This document shows positions 54,516 through 64,000 of a DNA stretch of 64,000 nucleotides, one piece after another; the first letter of the stretch is position 1; each line of letters starts with the position of its first letter. The notes under the pieces are model-generated. The model made no database searches and had not been told where the DNA came from. It saw only the letters and a list, made by a program, of their open reading frames with translations. This stretch comes from Thamnaconus septentrionalis (lineage: Eukaryota > Chordata > Actinopteri > Tetraodontiformes > Monacanthidae), in contig CM020512.1 in assembly GCA_009823395.1 (NCBI GenBank), positions 872,405-936,404 on the forward strand, given 5' to 3'. A program made the position numbers and the translations under genes.

Positions 54516-55166
54516 CGCCTCTTCTCTACTAAAATTAGCGCGTTGTCACCATGTTTCTTGGACGCGGGACGTCGCAAAATCGATAGGCATTTAGTCCCTT
54601 CTCCACGGACCAAACCCGGAGCTGCACCGCGGCGTGTCTGCTGACGTCATCGCGCTGATATCGCGTGGACGAAGTGCGCCAGAATTCAGGAGCCCGGCGG
54701 GGCCCAGTGTTCTTAGTCGTAGGGCACTTCGGGCTGTAGAATCGTTCCGCGGCATGTCGTTCACGCCAGACTTGAAGCAGCGCGCACTTCCGCGGCCGCT
54801 TCCCGCCGTGCAGCGATCGTTTCGGCGTCTGGTCCATTTTGTGCGCGAGCAGCGGGCGAAACAGCCACAGGACAATGAACAATTATCGAGCGCTGATGGA
54901 ACGTGATCGAAAACTTTTGCATCAGTACTTGATATACGCCGCGACTGCCGCGATATTATGACTTGGTGGTGTCATAAAAAAAAAAAAAAACAAATGTCGC
55001 GGATGTCCCAATTCCATCGCAAGCCGATCGGTGCAGTGCCGATCGGAGCCTTCCGGGTTGTTTGAGCCGTTATGTCGCGCTACAGCTGGGTGAGCCTGCT
55101 CCACTGTCACCAAATGCCGATTAGTAGCAGGACTTAATGACATTTTTTGGCCAGTGGAGCAGGGGC
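54516..55166. mobile_element. PIF/Harbinger-type MITE B
   Basis: Same family and orientation as 52781-53338, 651 bp. Left end CGCCTCTTCTCTACTAAAAT, right end GTGGAGCAGGGGC, flanked by TTA at 54513-54515 and 55167-55169. It keeps an internal stretch (about 54760-54905) with VQRSFRRLVHFVREQRAKQP-like frame that is missing in copy A. Confidence 0.75.
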
Positions 55167-57326
55167 TTAATTCATGACATATCTGTCAGCCCCAAGGACA
55201 ATAATCTTGTTAATTGATGTTTACGAATGTTTGCTTCATTAAATATATTTTTTGTGTCTATGCTATCGAATCCAATGTTGTAGTGTTGTGCGCCAGAAAG
55301 TGCAGAGGAAAGAAAAAAAAATGCTAAGTCATTTTGCAGCACTTCAATGTTTAATTAAAAACGGGGCCAGTAAGTGGTCAGGCATCATGCTTAAATCATG
55401 CTGTCAAATAACTGGGTCAGGCAACTTCAATTAACAAGGAAACATTCACGCAAACATTGGTGAATGAAAGAGAGCATGTGACGAAAAATGTCTGTTTATG
55501 TTAATCAGCTGAGGAATCAGTTCCAATCATTTTGGACACTACTGTATGTAGGTATAATTAATTACCCATATGAATATAGTAAAGTTTTAGTTTTTTTGAC
55601 CTTTGGGCAATATGCTGGTTTTTCACTGTTGTGTGAGGAAAAAAGAGACTTGCTTATCCAGCACAGCAGGAGACACTCAGTCTGTAACTCTGAGTGCGGC
55701 CAGTCGTTGGTACTTTGTCAAAAGGCTCTGAAATGCCAAGTGGGCGTCAAATTCCTCAATGGGTCTTTCATGCTCAAAAATTATCACAGCTCTAAGCTTC
55801 ATTTTTATGACAGAGCGTTTATTATCACAGCAGGACGGTGGGTGCAGTCCCGCCCAAGAAATAAGCGAAACATGAAGCAAGAGAAAGGTTGCACTGCAAG
55901 ATTCGGCAAGTGAAGAATTTAAAGACCTAAAGATATCTCATTAAGTGCTCCTAGTCCACTGGTTGTGGGATTTCACAGAAAGAAAGGCTTCTGATGGTTG
56001 GACTGAAGCACTAGGAGGCTACGTTGGATAATTTGGCTTGAAAAAAAAAAAAAAAAAACAATTTTTAGTCATTTGACACTTTTCCAAGTAGCACCTACTC
56101 GTGCTTCTTTCCATTGGGCAGTAGTATCTGGAAGCAGGTACTATACTTTCTATAACACTACTATAATTCAACTGGGGTTCCAAACTAGTACGACGTGTAA
56201 CGTCAAGGGAAGTGAGTCGAGTCGAGTTGCACTAAAACTGCATCAGACTAGAGCACTTAGCCTTCCAGAGTTGTAGACTTTTAACTTGACTACTGGTCCT
56301 ACTGGTTCAACTAAAACCAATGAGACCGTGAGGGAGGGTCAGAATGTTGCTTCAATTTCTGCTTGAGTCAAAGACATTGCTGACTGGTTGCCCGGAACGT
56401 CTGATTATCCTTGTTTGTTGACTCCCACTTTGTCCCATGGTAATTCGTACACCGAAGTGAATGCATACAAATGAACTTGAATTAACTTTATCAGGAACAG
56501 ACACACACTGAGTAAATAAGTCTACAGTGTTTGTGCGCTGGGCATCAAAAGTAAGCAGCTTCCACTGGAGGTAACAGAGGTTGCTGGATTTGAATTCGAT
56601 TTGATCCCAATTATATTCATGTTCCCTAATGGACTTTTAAATAATTTGGAGGAATTTTGAGCAGGCACCTGCTGATGTGACCCTCCCATCCTGCAGCGAG
56701 GCCACCAGCTCCACTGCGAACAGAGCTTCCAGTCATCAGAACAGCACCAAGATGATCATGATGTCCAAGTTACATAGAACCATTTCTCTGCTGCTGCCCT
56801 TTACAGGTACGGAAGAACTGTTGCCTGTATTTAAACTAAACGCTTGCAATTATTATCTGGCCATAGGAAAGACTGAAGCAGAAGTAAGTACAACGCTGTA
56901 AATATCAAATAAGCCCGACAAGTCACCCAACTGAACCGCCATATTCAGATATTCAGATCTTTTGTTACCCACAAAAATGATCGGTTCCATTTTCCTGCTA
57001 AAACTGATGCTTTGTTGTTGGGGACACAAACTGGTGAAGTAACATCTCAAAGGACGATTTCCAGAACTGTGTGTATAAGGACACACTTTACTACAATGTG
57101 GAGCAAACAAAAGAAGTAAAGGAAATGCTCACTTGTTGGGTTTCACTGCCAGGCCAGCGGTACATAACATTGTCAAAACACATTAAGTATAGTCATTTGT
57201 TTTAATAGTTTGAGACTTTTATTATACAAGACTGAACAAAAACATTTTCATTATAAAATTTGGCCGTCATCTCCTTCCTGACGCAGACAAAAGAAAGCAA
57301 TGTGGGACAAGAAGAGAGAGTCTTAC
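55167..57326. other. cacna2d3 intron, no gene recognised
   Basis: A run at 56041-56058 and a repeat-like stretch at about 56085-56400 (AGCAGGTACTATACTTTCTA and similar blocks) that may be another decayed DNA transposon. The open frames show no recognisable protein. Confidence 0.4.
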
Positions 57327-57401
57327 GTCTTTGTTAGTAACGTCTGCTTGGATCAGAGTTCCATTCAGGCACGGCTCCACATAATGTAACTCCTCGTTGT
57401 A
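57327..57401 (-). CDS. cacna2d3 exon: YNEELHYVEPCLNGTLIQAD
   Basis: Acceptor GTGTGCTTACAG, donor GTAAGA. Encodes YNEELHYVEPCLNGTLIQAD then VTNKD, the VWA segment following FFNIIA. The acceptor choice and codon phase agree with both neighbours. Confidence 0.95.
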
Positions 57402-57536
57402 CTGTAAGCACACAAAAGGACTAATTAATATCACTCATTTAAATTAGCAATAAAATGTGCTCCGCATATATGGAATCTTCAAAAATGTGAGCGCAAGAAA
57501 CACATCCTGATAAACACTGAAACCCCATGAAGGCAA

Positions 57537-57590
57537 AGTTGGAGCCCCAGCAATCCATAATATTCAGGCATACACACACACACACAGTCT
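57537..57590 (-). repeat. Short dispersed repeat with CA/GT run, copy 2
   Basis: Plus strand GTTGGAGCCCCAGCAATCCA then TAATATTCAGGC and a short CA run. It is the inverse of 39915-39962. Confidence 0.88.
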
Positions 57591-58836
57591 GTCATTTTTT
57601 GATAAAAAAAAAAACTGTTGTTGAAGTCATTAATAGTTTGAGTTTTAGGTGCAGATTTTTAGGAGGTTACATAAAAATTATGATTATTAGCTATGGCTAT
57701 AGCATTCACCAATGCCCCAGCACTGAGAGTAAGCTTGCATGGATGGATCATGCATGAATTATAAGACTGAATACCAAACCGGCATATAGTTGTATGGCCA
57801 TTCTTTTCCATGGCACCCGAAGCACCGCAGCCCGAACACCATATGGCAATAAATGTCCACAATACAAAAGAACGCAAAACTGTTTTTTTTTTTCCATTTT
57901 AGATTTTTAGCCACGATTTTATGCGGCTTCTTTGCCATTGAATCATTTCAGAGAAACAATGACATGCAATGCAGTATGGCCAAAAGAGATTTACTTTCTC
58001 CATTTGGTCTTCTGAATCTCGCTCTGCGTGTTATTCCTCAGGGCTGATCCTGATCAAGGCTTCTTCACATCTCAACAACAGTTTAGCTAAAGTAGTAGTC
58101 TAGCTAAAATGGCAACATTGGACAAAGAGTGCAGGTGAGGCTTCAGTTTGGTCCTTGCTGCTCAAAAAAAAAAGAAAAAAAAATATTGATCAGAATAGGT
58201 TTTTTTTGTTTTGTTTTTTGAGACTTCTTTTGCGTTTGTGTCACCAATGCAACTCCGTCAGTTTTTTGGGAGGAGGGGGGAGTCCTTCTGTAACCGGCGG
58301 TTTTCAAATAAATGGCCAAATGATCTGTCATCCTTGCCAAATCGTCAATGTTGTGAGTTCCTACAGAGGCAGTCTTCCTCCATTAAAGAGCTTCTAACAG
58401 GCTTCCAGTTTCATCTGCACTATTGGTATCGAACAGCCAACCGGCTGCTGGGAAACCATTGATTTGACGGCTGCTGAACGGATTTAAGAGTGGAACCTCA
58501 AGGCAATGACATTTTGACATTTGACATTCATGTGTATGTACATATATACATATATATATATACATATTAAAGTTAGATGTTAGAAAAAGATGAATGAGTC
58601 ATAACGAGACAGCCGTCCAAAGAGTCTTGCGCGAAAAAACTATATGTTTCTGCTTGATTGTGCAAATCCTATCCCCTTCTTTCATTTTCCAAAAATGGAC
58701 AATTTTCAAAATAACATGATTAGGGTAGCAAGCGATAAGAGGGACTTTGTTCTAGAGGGGAAGGGAACTGAGAACAGAGGTTCGCAAACCGGCGACATTC
58801 TGATGTGAAATAGCATCAGACACACACAAGTGTGTG

Positions 58837-58839
<3 letters not shown>

Positions 58840-58870
<31 letters not shown>
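58840..58870. repeat. GT microsatellite
   Basis: About 15 GT units with flanking GTGTGCATG. Confidence 0.93.
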
Positions 58871-58871
<1 letters not shown>

Positions 58872-59220
58872 ATGTATGAGTGTGTTGCCGTGCAGGCGAA
58901 GGCGCGGCGACACACCCGTATGCACACCAGCACGCTCCTCCTCATCAAACTAAGATGCGATAACAATGCTTTGGGCGCCCGAGGCAGGAGCCAATCACAG
59001 CTGTCTCTTTTGTAATTCAAATCTTCATTCATTCTGGCTGCTAATTGGCTGCGACCGTGACAGGAAGGGAAAGCTGATTCGCTCCGGCGTTCTCTCTGAT
59101 CTGAGGACAAAGTAGGATGCGGGGCCCGTGTGTGTGTGTGTGTTGAAGTATTTAAAAGATACAAAGGTTAAGTGATTTAGCCCCCGTCCCTTCCCCACCG
59201 CCCCTCCCTCACGGACTCAC

Positions 59221-59432
59221 CGCAATGATGTTGAAGAAGTCGTCATTTCCCAGCGTGTCCAGGATGGAAGAGACGGTCTGCCGGGCAATGGTGAGCCTTA
59301 GGCCCTTCATGCTGCCACTGATGTCCACCAGGATGACCACGTCCTTCGGTGAGGTGGCCGCCTGGATGTACCACTTCCGGTTCCGGCAGTCGAAGGCGAT
59401 GACGCCGTGCTCGTCCGGCTTCCACTTGATGC
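59221..59432 (-). CDS. cacna2d3 exon: VWA core with MIDAS DISGS
   Basis: Acceptor TCTCCAAAG, donor GTGAGT. Encodes [40 protein letters not shown] and [20 protein letters not shown], ending FFNIIA. DISGS is the DxSxS metal-ion-dependent adhesion site, required in alpha2delta proteins for channel trafficking. Longest exon of the gene in the window (212 bp). Confidence 0.97.
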
Positions 59433-59544
59433 CTTTGGAGAGATGGGAGTTGCAGGAATGCAATTTTGTTACATATCGAGAAAACACAAGCATCAAGCGT
59501 TCATCTTCTGTTCTTCAACATCCTCAACACCTGAGTCTAGTTCA

Positions 59545-59612
59545 GGCATGGACAAACTACGGCCTGGGTTCCTCATGCGACCCGTTGGCCCACCGAACTT
59601 GGAGAAATTATA
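59545..59612 (+). repeat. hAT terminal fragment
   Basis: TTCAGGCATGGACAAACTACGG followed by GCGACCCGTTGGCCC resembles the CAGGCATGGGCAAACTACGG end of a fish hAT family. Quoted piece is the 5' 20 bases plus two; no partner end was found. Confidence 0.5.
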
Positions 59613-60617
59613 GCATTGGAGTAAGTCATAAAATAGCTCTATTTTATTCATTTTTTTCAGTGTTTTAAGAGTCATTTCAATAAAGAGCTAAATACCGAGG
59701 GGTTTCAGAGACACATTGTATTGTAACTTTGCTTTTGTTCATTTTCAATTGACATTCAAGCAAATTTTAAAACCCATTGCTGCCCACTCATAAAAACACT
59801 GACATCACACTGACAGCCATGCACACGCGGCTGGATATGGAGGAAATTGTTTCATGTGTCTACAGGGTTTGTGCTTTTATTTCCTACTGGAAGTTTTCGA
59901 GTCCGAAATTTGAAGCTTTGAAGAATTTTTTTTTTTTTTTTTTTGTTAAATAAGAAAACTTGTCCAAATGAATCTGAATAATCCACGAAATGGAACAAAA
60001 TCAAAAATGAAGTGTGATGGCGTGCACTTTGTGTTCAGTCATGACTTTATGCCAGAAAGGCTGACAAAAACGGAGGAGGAGGAGAGGGCCTTTATGATCA
60101 GTGCTGCCTGAGAGTAGGAGAGCCCCACTGAAGACAAACTATGGAGGACAAAAAGTGCCAAAATTAAATAAATAAATACATCATTAAATAATTATTTAAA
60201 TGTGTCATTCATTCATTAAAATTTGAATTAAATACAAAATTGTGTTATTAAATGTGTCATTCATTCATTAAAATACCAATTCATTTTATGTAATATGCAT
60301 ATATATATATATATATAATTATTTCAGTATATAATTCATTATTTCATGGTCCTGTGTTGCAGTGCTTAATGAATTTATTTTATCTGTCAAACTCGCCCAT
60401 CAAAGTCGGTGAGCAGGGCTAACTCGAATGTAGTCTAATCCACTGCTTTGGTCTGAAGTCCGGGTATCTGCTGTGACTGAGCCACCGGAGCCGGAGGAGT
60501 TTTGCTCATCGGAGCCGGAGGACTTTTGCTCAGAGCTTCCTCAATTAAATTTGTTGCTTCTCTCAGCAGCTCCGTGGAAGTTTTTGACATTTCGGGCATT
60601 TTTCCACAGGGTCCCTA

Positions 60618-61790
60618 GGTGCCAGCTTGGTATAGTACAGCTCGGTTATCACGTATTTCTACTGGTTCAGATTTTGGTACCTGCTTCGTTGGGGTTCTCA
60701 GTGTGATGAGCAGAAACCATAACAGTGACGTAGCAACGTGCAGGGCACGGAATGGGTAAGAGTTTTGACGACAGCCGAAGGGAGGCTTTCACAAAAGACC
60801 AAAACCGCCATTTTTAAATTCCCTGCATGTGGATTTTCACATTTTCATTTATTAAAAACTGATATGCTTATGAAACTGTACCATGGGTGAACGAAGAGCT
60901 GCAGACATTTCTGTTCTCTGTGGCCAAAGAAAAAGCTCAAAGGGCGCTGGACGGACGGAGTGACACGCAATGAAAAAATCTTCCTGGTTTTGCAGCCGGT
61001 GGCCGCCGCTGTACAGCAAAATAGTGTCCGGAGAAATAAAAAAAAATAAAAAATGCCGAGCGACTACCGAAGCACGAAGAACCACAACAACCGGAGCCTA
61101 ATGCGGATGCAATGGACCACCGGCCCAGTGGGCAAGGGGAGTGAGACAGGCCCGACTGGGCGGGTGGACGACGAGAGAATAGTCGGCCATGGCATTATTT
61201 GAAAACATGTATGAGGACTTTAAATGTGTTTTGTAACCTCAAGCAACTTTAGTTTGAAGGCTATTTGCAAAGTACAGCCGCTGAATCGTGTCGATAAACC
61301 ATTAGCCACCACCGCTAACTCTGTGCTCTGCTTGTGTGCTGTGTTCGCTTGGCAGTTACGCTCCTTATAGCGATTTTAACGCTGCTAGCTTGTTAACACC
61401 TGTCAAATAGACAGAGCTGTTGCTGTTGCTGTTCTGTGCTATGTGCGGACTTAAGTATTCTTGTCTAATAATAAACGACTCTGAGACTCAAGTGATCGTT
61501 TTAGTGTCTACATTTTCTCTGCTAGGACAGTGTTTTGATACAAGTCAACAGTATTCAACAAAAACATTATAAGCCCTACTAAAATGTCTTGCACAAAACA
61601 AAACAAAACCATGGTCAATACAAAAAGTAAAATCTATGGTTCCGGGGGACACGGGAGGTACAAAAAACAAAGGACCTTTGGTTCACCTTGCAACCTTAAC
61701 TCCACCCACGCTCAGGTACTGACCAAGCCAATGGAAATTCCTTCCAACCGAGCTGTACCGTTCCATGTAGGGATAGCGGAAGAAAGCCAT
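60618..61790 (+). mobile_element. 1.2-kb TIR element, copy 2, with decayed Myb/SANT-like ORF
   Basis: Inverse relative of 15632-16832, starting GGTGCCAGCTTGGTATAG. The two share GCACGTTGCTACGTCAC-type, CCGGTGGCC, AATGCGGATGC, CACCGCTAACTCTGTGCTC and CGACTCTGAGACTCAAGTGATC-like blocks over their whole length. The plus frame near 60905-60990 reads FLFSVAKEKAQRALDGRSD before it breaks, again Myb/SANT-like. The right end is divergent and placed approximately. Confidence 0.65.
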
Positions 61791-62107
61791 TTAAAGTTTA
61801 AATTTGTCCTGCACCTGGCAAGCTGTATCATCCTTGGGCCTCGAGGAGGTTTAGCGGTTGCCAATAAAGTTTCATTTAATTGAGTATCCAAACCAACGCA
61901 GAGGTGAATAGCGCCATCCAGTGTATCAGAATATCTTCACTAGCTCTGCATCAATCCATTATCTAGTATCGACTTGCCTTGCCTAGAAGTGCAGGGTAAC
62001 CAATCAGGTGTTAGGATCCACCGACTGACTTTGATGGGCGAGTTTGACAGATAAAATAACTTCATTGAAGCACTGCAACAAAGGACCATGAAATAATAAA
62101 ATAGTGA

Positions 62108-62113
62108 AATAAT

Positions 62114-62183
<70 letters not shown>
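62108..62183. repeat. AT then GT microsatellite
   Basis: AT run and GT run inside the right arm of the foldback-like element, at the position where the left arm has only a short AT run (60299-60317). Confidence 0.93.
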
Positions 62184-62184
<1 letters not shown>

Positions 62185-62641
62185 ATTTTCCATAAAATGA
62201 ATCATGATGAAATCATGAAAATCATTATTATTTTAATGAATTAATGACACATTTAAATAATTATTTATTGATTTAATTTTGGCACTTTTAGTCCTCCATA
62301 AAACTCAAGAGGTCAAACGATCATAGAAAGGAAGACGAGTCTTATCATATCATATGAGGTGTCACTTTGACTGTATATTGATTATTATTACATCAAAGGG
62401 TTTCTTTTTTTAACCAGTCATTACTCTCATTCACTTTCAGCTGGAAATGTTAATTTCCCCTCATCTTCTTCACTCATCCTCTAATCTCTAATCCAAACAG
62501 ACTCAGTCGTCTTCATCTAGTCAACCCCGCCTCCACCCACCCCTTAGCCTCCAGCAGCTAGCTGTCAATCACTGAGGAGCCACAAATACTATGCTGCTCA
62601 TTCCGCTTCAGGCAAACAGCAGCCTACATCATTCGCACTCA

Positions 62642-62643
<2 letters not shown>

Positions 62644-62723
<80 letters not shown>
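62644..62723. repeat. CA microsatellite, 40 units
   Basis: Pure CA on plus, (UG)n in the cacna2d3 transcript, beginning about 77 nt after the donor of the exon at 62801. Confidence 0.97.
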
Positions 62724-62724
<1 letters not shown>

Positions 62725-62800
62725 CAGATGACAGCCAGAAAACAGGAGCAGCAACTTGAAACAGTGGAACCATGACAAGCAGATGTAAACACAGACTTAC

Positions 62801-62932
62801 CTGGATACTGTCTGAAAAAGCCTTTGGCACTGCCGAAGTATTGCCATATGAGCGATGGATCTCTCTCAAAGTTATCCACAAACACTTTGTTCAAAGCTTC
62901 GGACCAGTAAACACCATTGACGATAGCGGAGT
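62801..62932 (-). CDS. cacna2d3 exon: [13 protein letters not shown] (VWA_N end)
   Basis: Acceptor CACATCTCTCAG, donor GTAAGT. Encodes [20 protein letters not shown] then [20 protein letters not shown] and QYP. This is the C-terminal part of the VWA_N domain. The first two bases complete an aspartate codon from an exon right of the window. Confidence 0.96.
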
Positions 62933-63239
62933 CTGAGAGATGTGAAGAAAAAGAAAGATTTTTGTTTTTAAATTGGAAGATTATTTGAGTTTCTCAGTGC
63001 AGGAGGGTGTAAAGCAGCTGCTCTCAGATGATGTTACACACTGCACCTCCACTGATCACTTGCCATTCATTACACAAGAACGGTGGAACAAAGGTCATGC
63101 GATGCTGAGAATTCATCAAAGGGGAAAAGAAGAGAAGGCAATTTAAGATGTAAAGGATCAAAACTGAGAAAATATTTCTCTCTGTGTGAAAATGTTAAAT
63201 TTCTGAGAGTATTTTCTGCGATTTTTGAATTTCAAGGCT

Positions 63240-63705
63240 TAAGCGCTGCAAACCACGCCAGTGCACATTGGAGGTCCTGGCTCGATGAAGCCAACATGAC
63301 CACATCATCTGCGAAAAAACAGAGACGCAATCATGTGGTTCCCGAACCGGACCCCCTTCTACCCCTGGCTGTGCCTAGAAATTCTGTCCATGAAAATAAT
63401 GAACAGAACCGGTGACAAAGGGCGGCCCTGCCGGAGTCCCACATGCACTGGGAACAAGTCTGACCAGCTCCGATCATACAAGGACCGAATGGCCCTTAAC
63501 AGACTGCATGCGGTGGTAACCCCCGAACCCAGTGGTGGACCCGTAAGGGATGTCGTCAAGCTGAAGAAGGAGTCCTATCAAGCCATGTTGACTTGTGGGA
63601 CCCCTGAAGCAGGCACTGGGTGGTTTGCAGCCGAGTGTGAAGCAACTGGGATGAGAATCAGCACCTCTTAAAAGATTCAGCTGCAACATCCGTGTAACCA
63701 AGGAG
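63240..63705 (-). mobile_element. LINE reverse-transcriptase fragment
   Basis: Minus-strand frame SLYDRSWSDLFPVHVGLRQG then RPLSPVLFIIFMDRI, and, after a frameshift, FFADDVVMLASSSQDLQCAL. GLRQGxPLSPxLF and FADDVV are RT domains 4 and 5, the latter with the catalytic aspartates. Common in fish non-LTR retrotransposons; the frame break and short length mean it is inactive. Confidence 0.88.
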
Positions 63706-64000
63706 AAGCAATCGAGCCATGGCTCAAGTTGTTCGACGTCCAGCCAATCAAGTTACGATCCATTAGTCAGGTGAAACCAGTAAGGATGCACCGCTCCTAT
63801 CCTTCGCGTCCTTCTGTATCCCAGGATGCTTTGTGTACTGCTGCTAAGTAAATCCTGGGATCCTGGGAAATCAGCTGAAATGGCGGCATCTACTGGCAAA
63901 GACACGACGTATAAATTTAAGTATTCAAATTTCACAAGAAATATTGAGTTTTAAACGCAGGGTTTTTTCTTATTTGAACATCCAACGCCATGGTTGGATG

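Larger units (their letters stand above)
60140..62300. mobile_element. Foldback-like element with 270-bp inverted arms
   Basis: Left arm 60140-60410 starts TATGGAGGACAAAAAGTGCC; right arm 62022-62300, read inward, starts TATGGAGGACTAAAAGTGCC. Both contain AATTATTTAAATGTGTCATT, a central AT run and CTGTCAAACTCGCCCATCAA. AAAC flanks both sides (60136-60139 and 62301-62304), a possible 4-bp target duplication. The centre contains the second copy of the 1.2-kb TIR element. Family not recognised. Confidence 0.75.

Overview
The window is vertebrate nuclear DNA, most likely from a ray-finned fish (teleost). It has short exons with GT/AG splice sites, dense CA/GT/AT/tetranucleotide microsatellites, and remnants of transposon families typical of fish (Tc1-like, PIF/Harbinger, hAT, L2- and RTE-like LINEs, Ty3/gypsy). 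The species is not identifiable from the sequence alone. No CRISPR array, bacterial operon, rRNA or tRNA was seen.

The layout is one large host gene on the minus strand with a small gene nested inside it on the plus strand. The host is cacna2d3, the alpha2delta-3 auxiliary subunit of voltage-gated calcium channels. I located 20 internal coding exons plus one candidate 15-nt microexon between 62932 and 11713. With all 21, exon phases join without a break into 1893 nt (631 codons). They run from the VWA_N region through the von Willebrand A domain (MIDAS motif DISGS intact) and the Cache/VGCC_alpha2 region to the VNKS..LLDERKSP segment. The N-terminal exons must lie right of 64000 and the C-terminal exons left of position 1 or inside large introns not resolved here. 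The nested gene is lrtm1 (leucine-rich repeats and transmembrane domains 1), four coding exons at 5343-9354, predicted 375 aa. LRTM1 inside an intron of CACNA2D3 in opposite orientation is the arrangement known from mammals, so this is conserved microsynteny.

The rest of the introns is largely transposon graveyard. From left to right: a decayed Tc1-like element (551-2046); LINE/SINE-type tails and a common teleost dispersed repeat (8465-8640, 13100-13335, 14150-14525); a 1.2-kb TIR element with a decayed Myb/SANT-like ORF (15632-16832, inverted second copy at 60618-61790); a 280-bp palindromic MITE (16856-17135); a broken Ty3/gypsy element (about 18280-22215); hAT MITEs with target-site duplications (24257-24405 and neighbour); a tandem 308-bp repeat ending in a double hairpin next to a cacna2d3 splice donor (32430-33302); a 2.55-kb Harbinger with both ORFs decayed (36922-39471); colliding LINE fragments (49144-51030); a hAT element with a perfect 8-bp duplication that has itself received a Harbinger-type MITE (52196-53791, with a sister MITE at 54516-55166); a foldback-like element with 270-bp arms (60140-62300); and a LINE reverse-transcriptase fragment at the right edge.

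Two themes stand out. First, several cacna2d3 splice acceptors use microsatellites as their polypyrimidine tracts, and UG repeats lie close to other exons, so fast-mutating repeats may tune splicing of this channel subunit. Second, repeats have nested and been copied with microsatellites attached. I did not find a convincing unknown gene system; the most novel candidates are the microexon, the microsatellite acceptors and the unnamed TIR elements.
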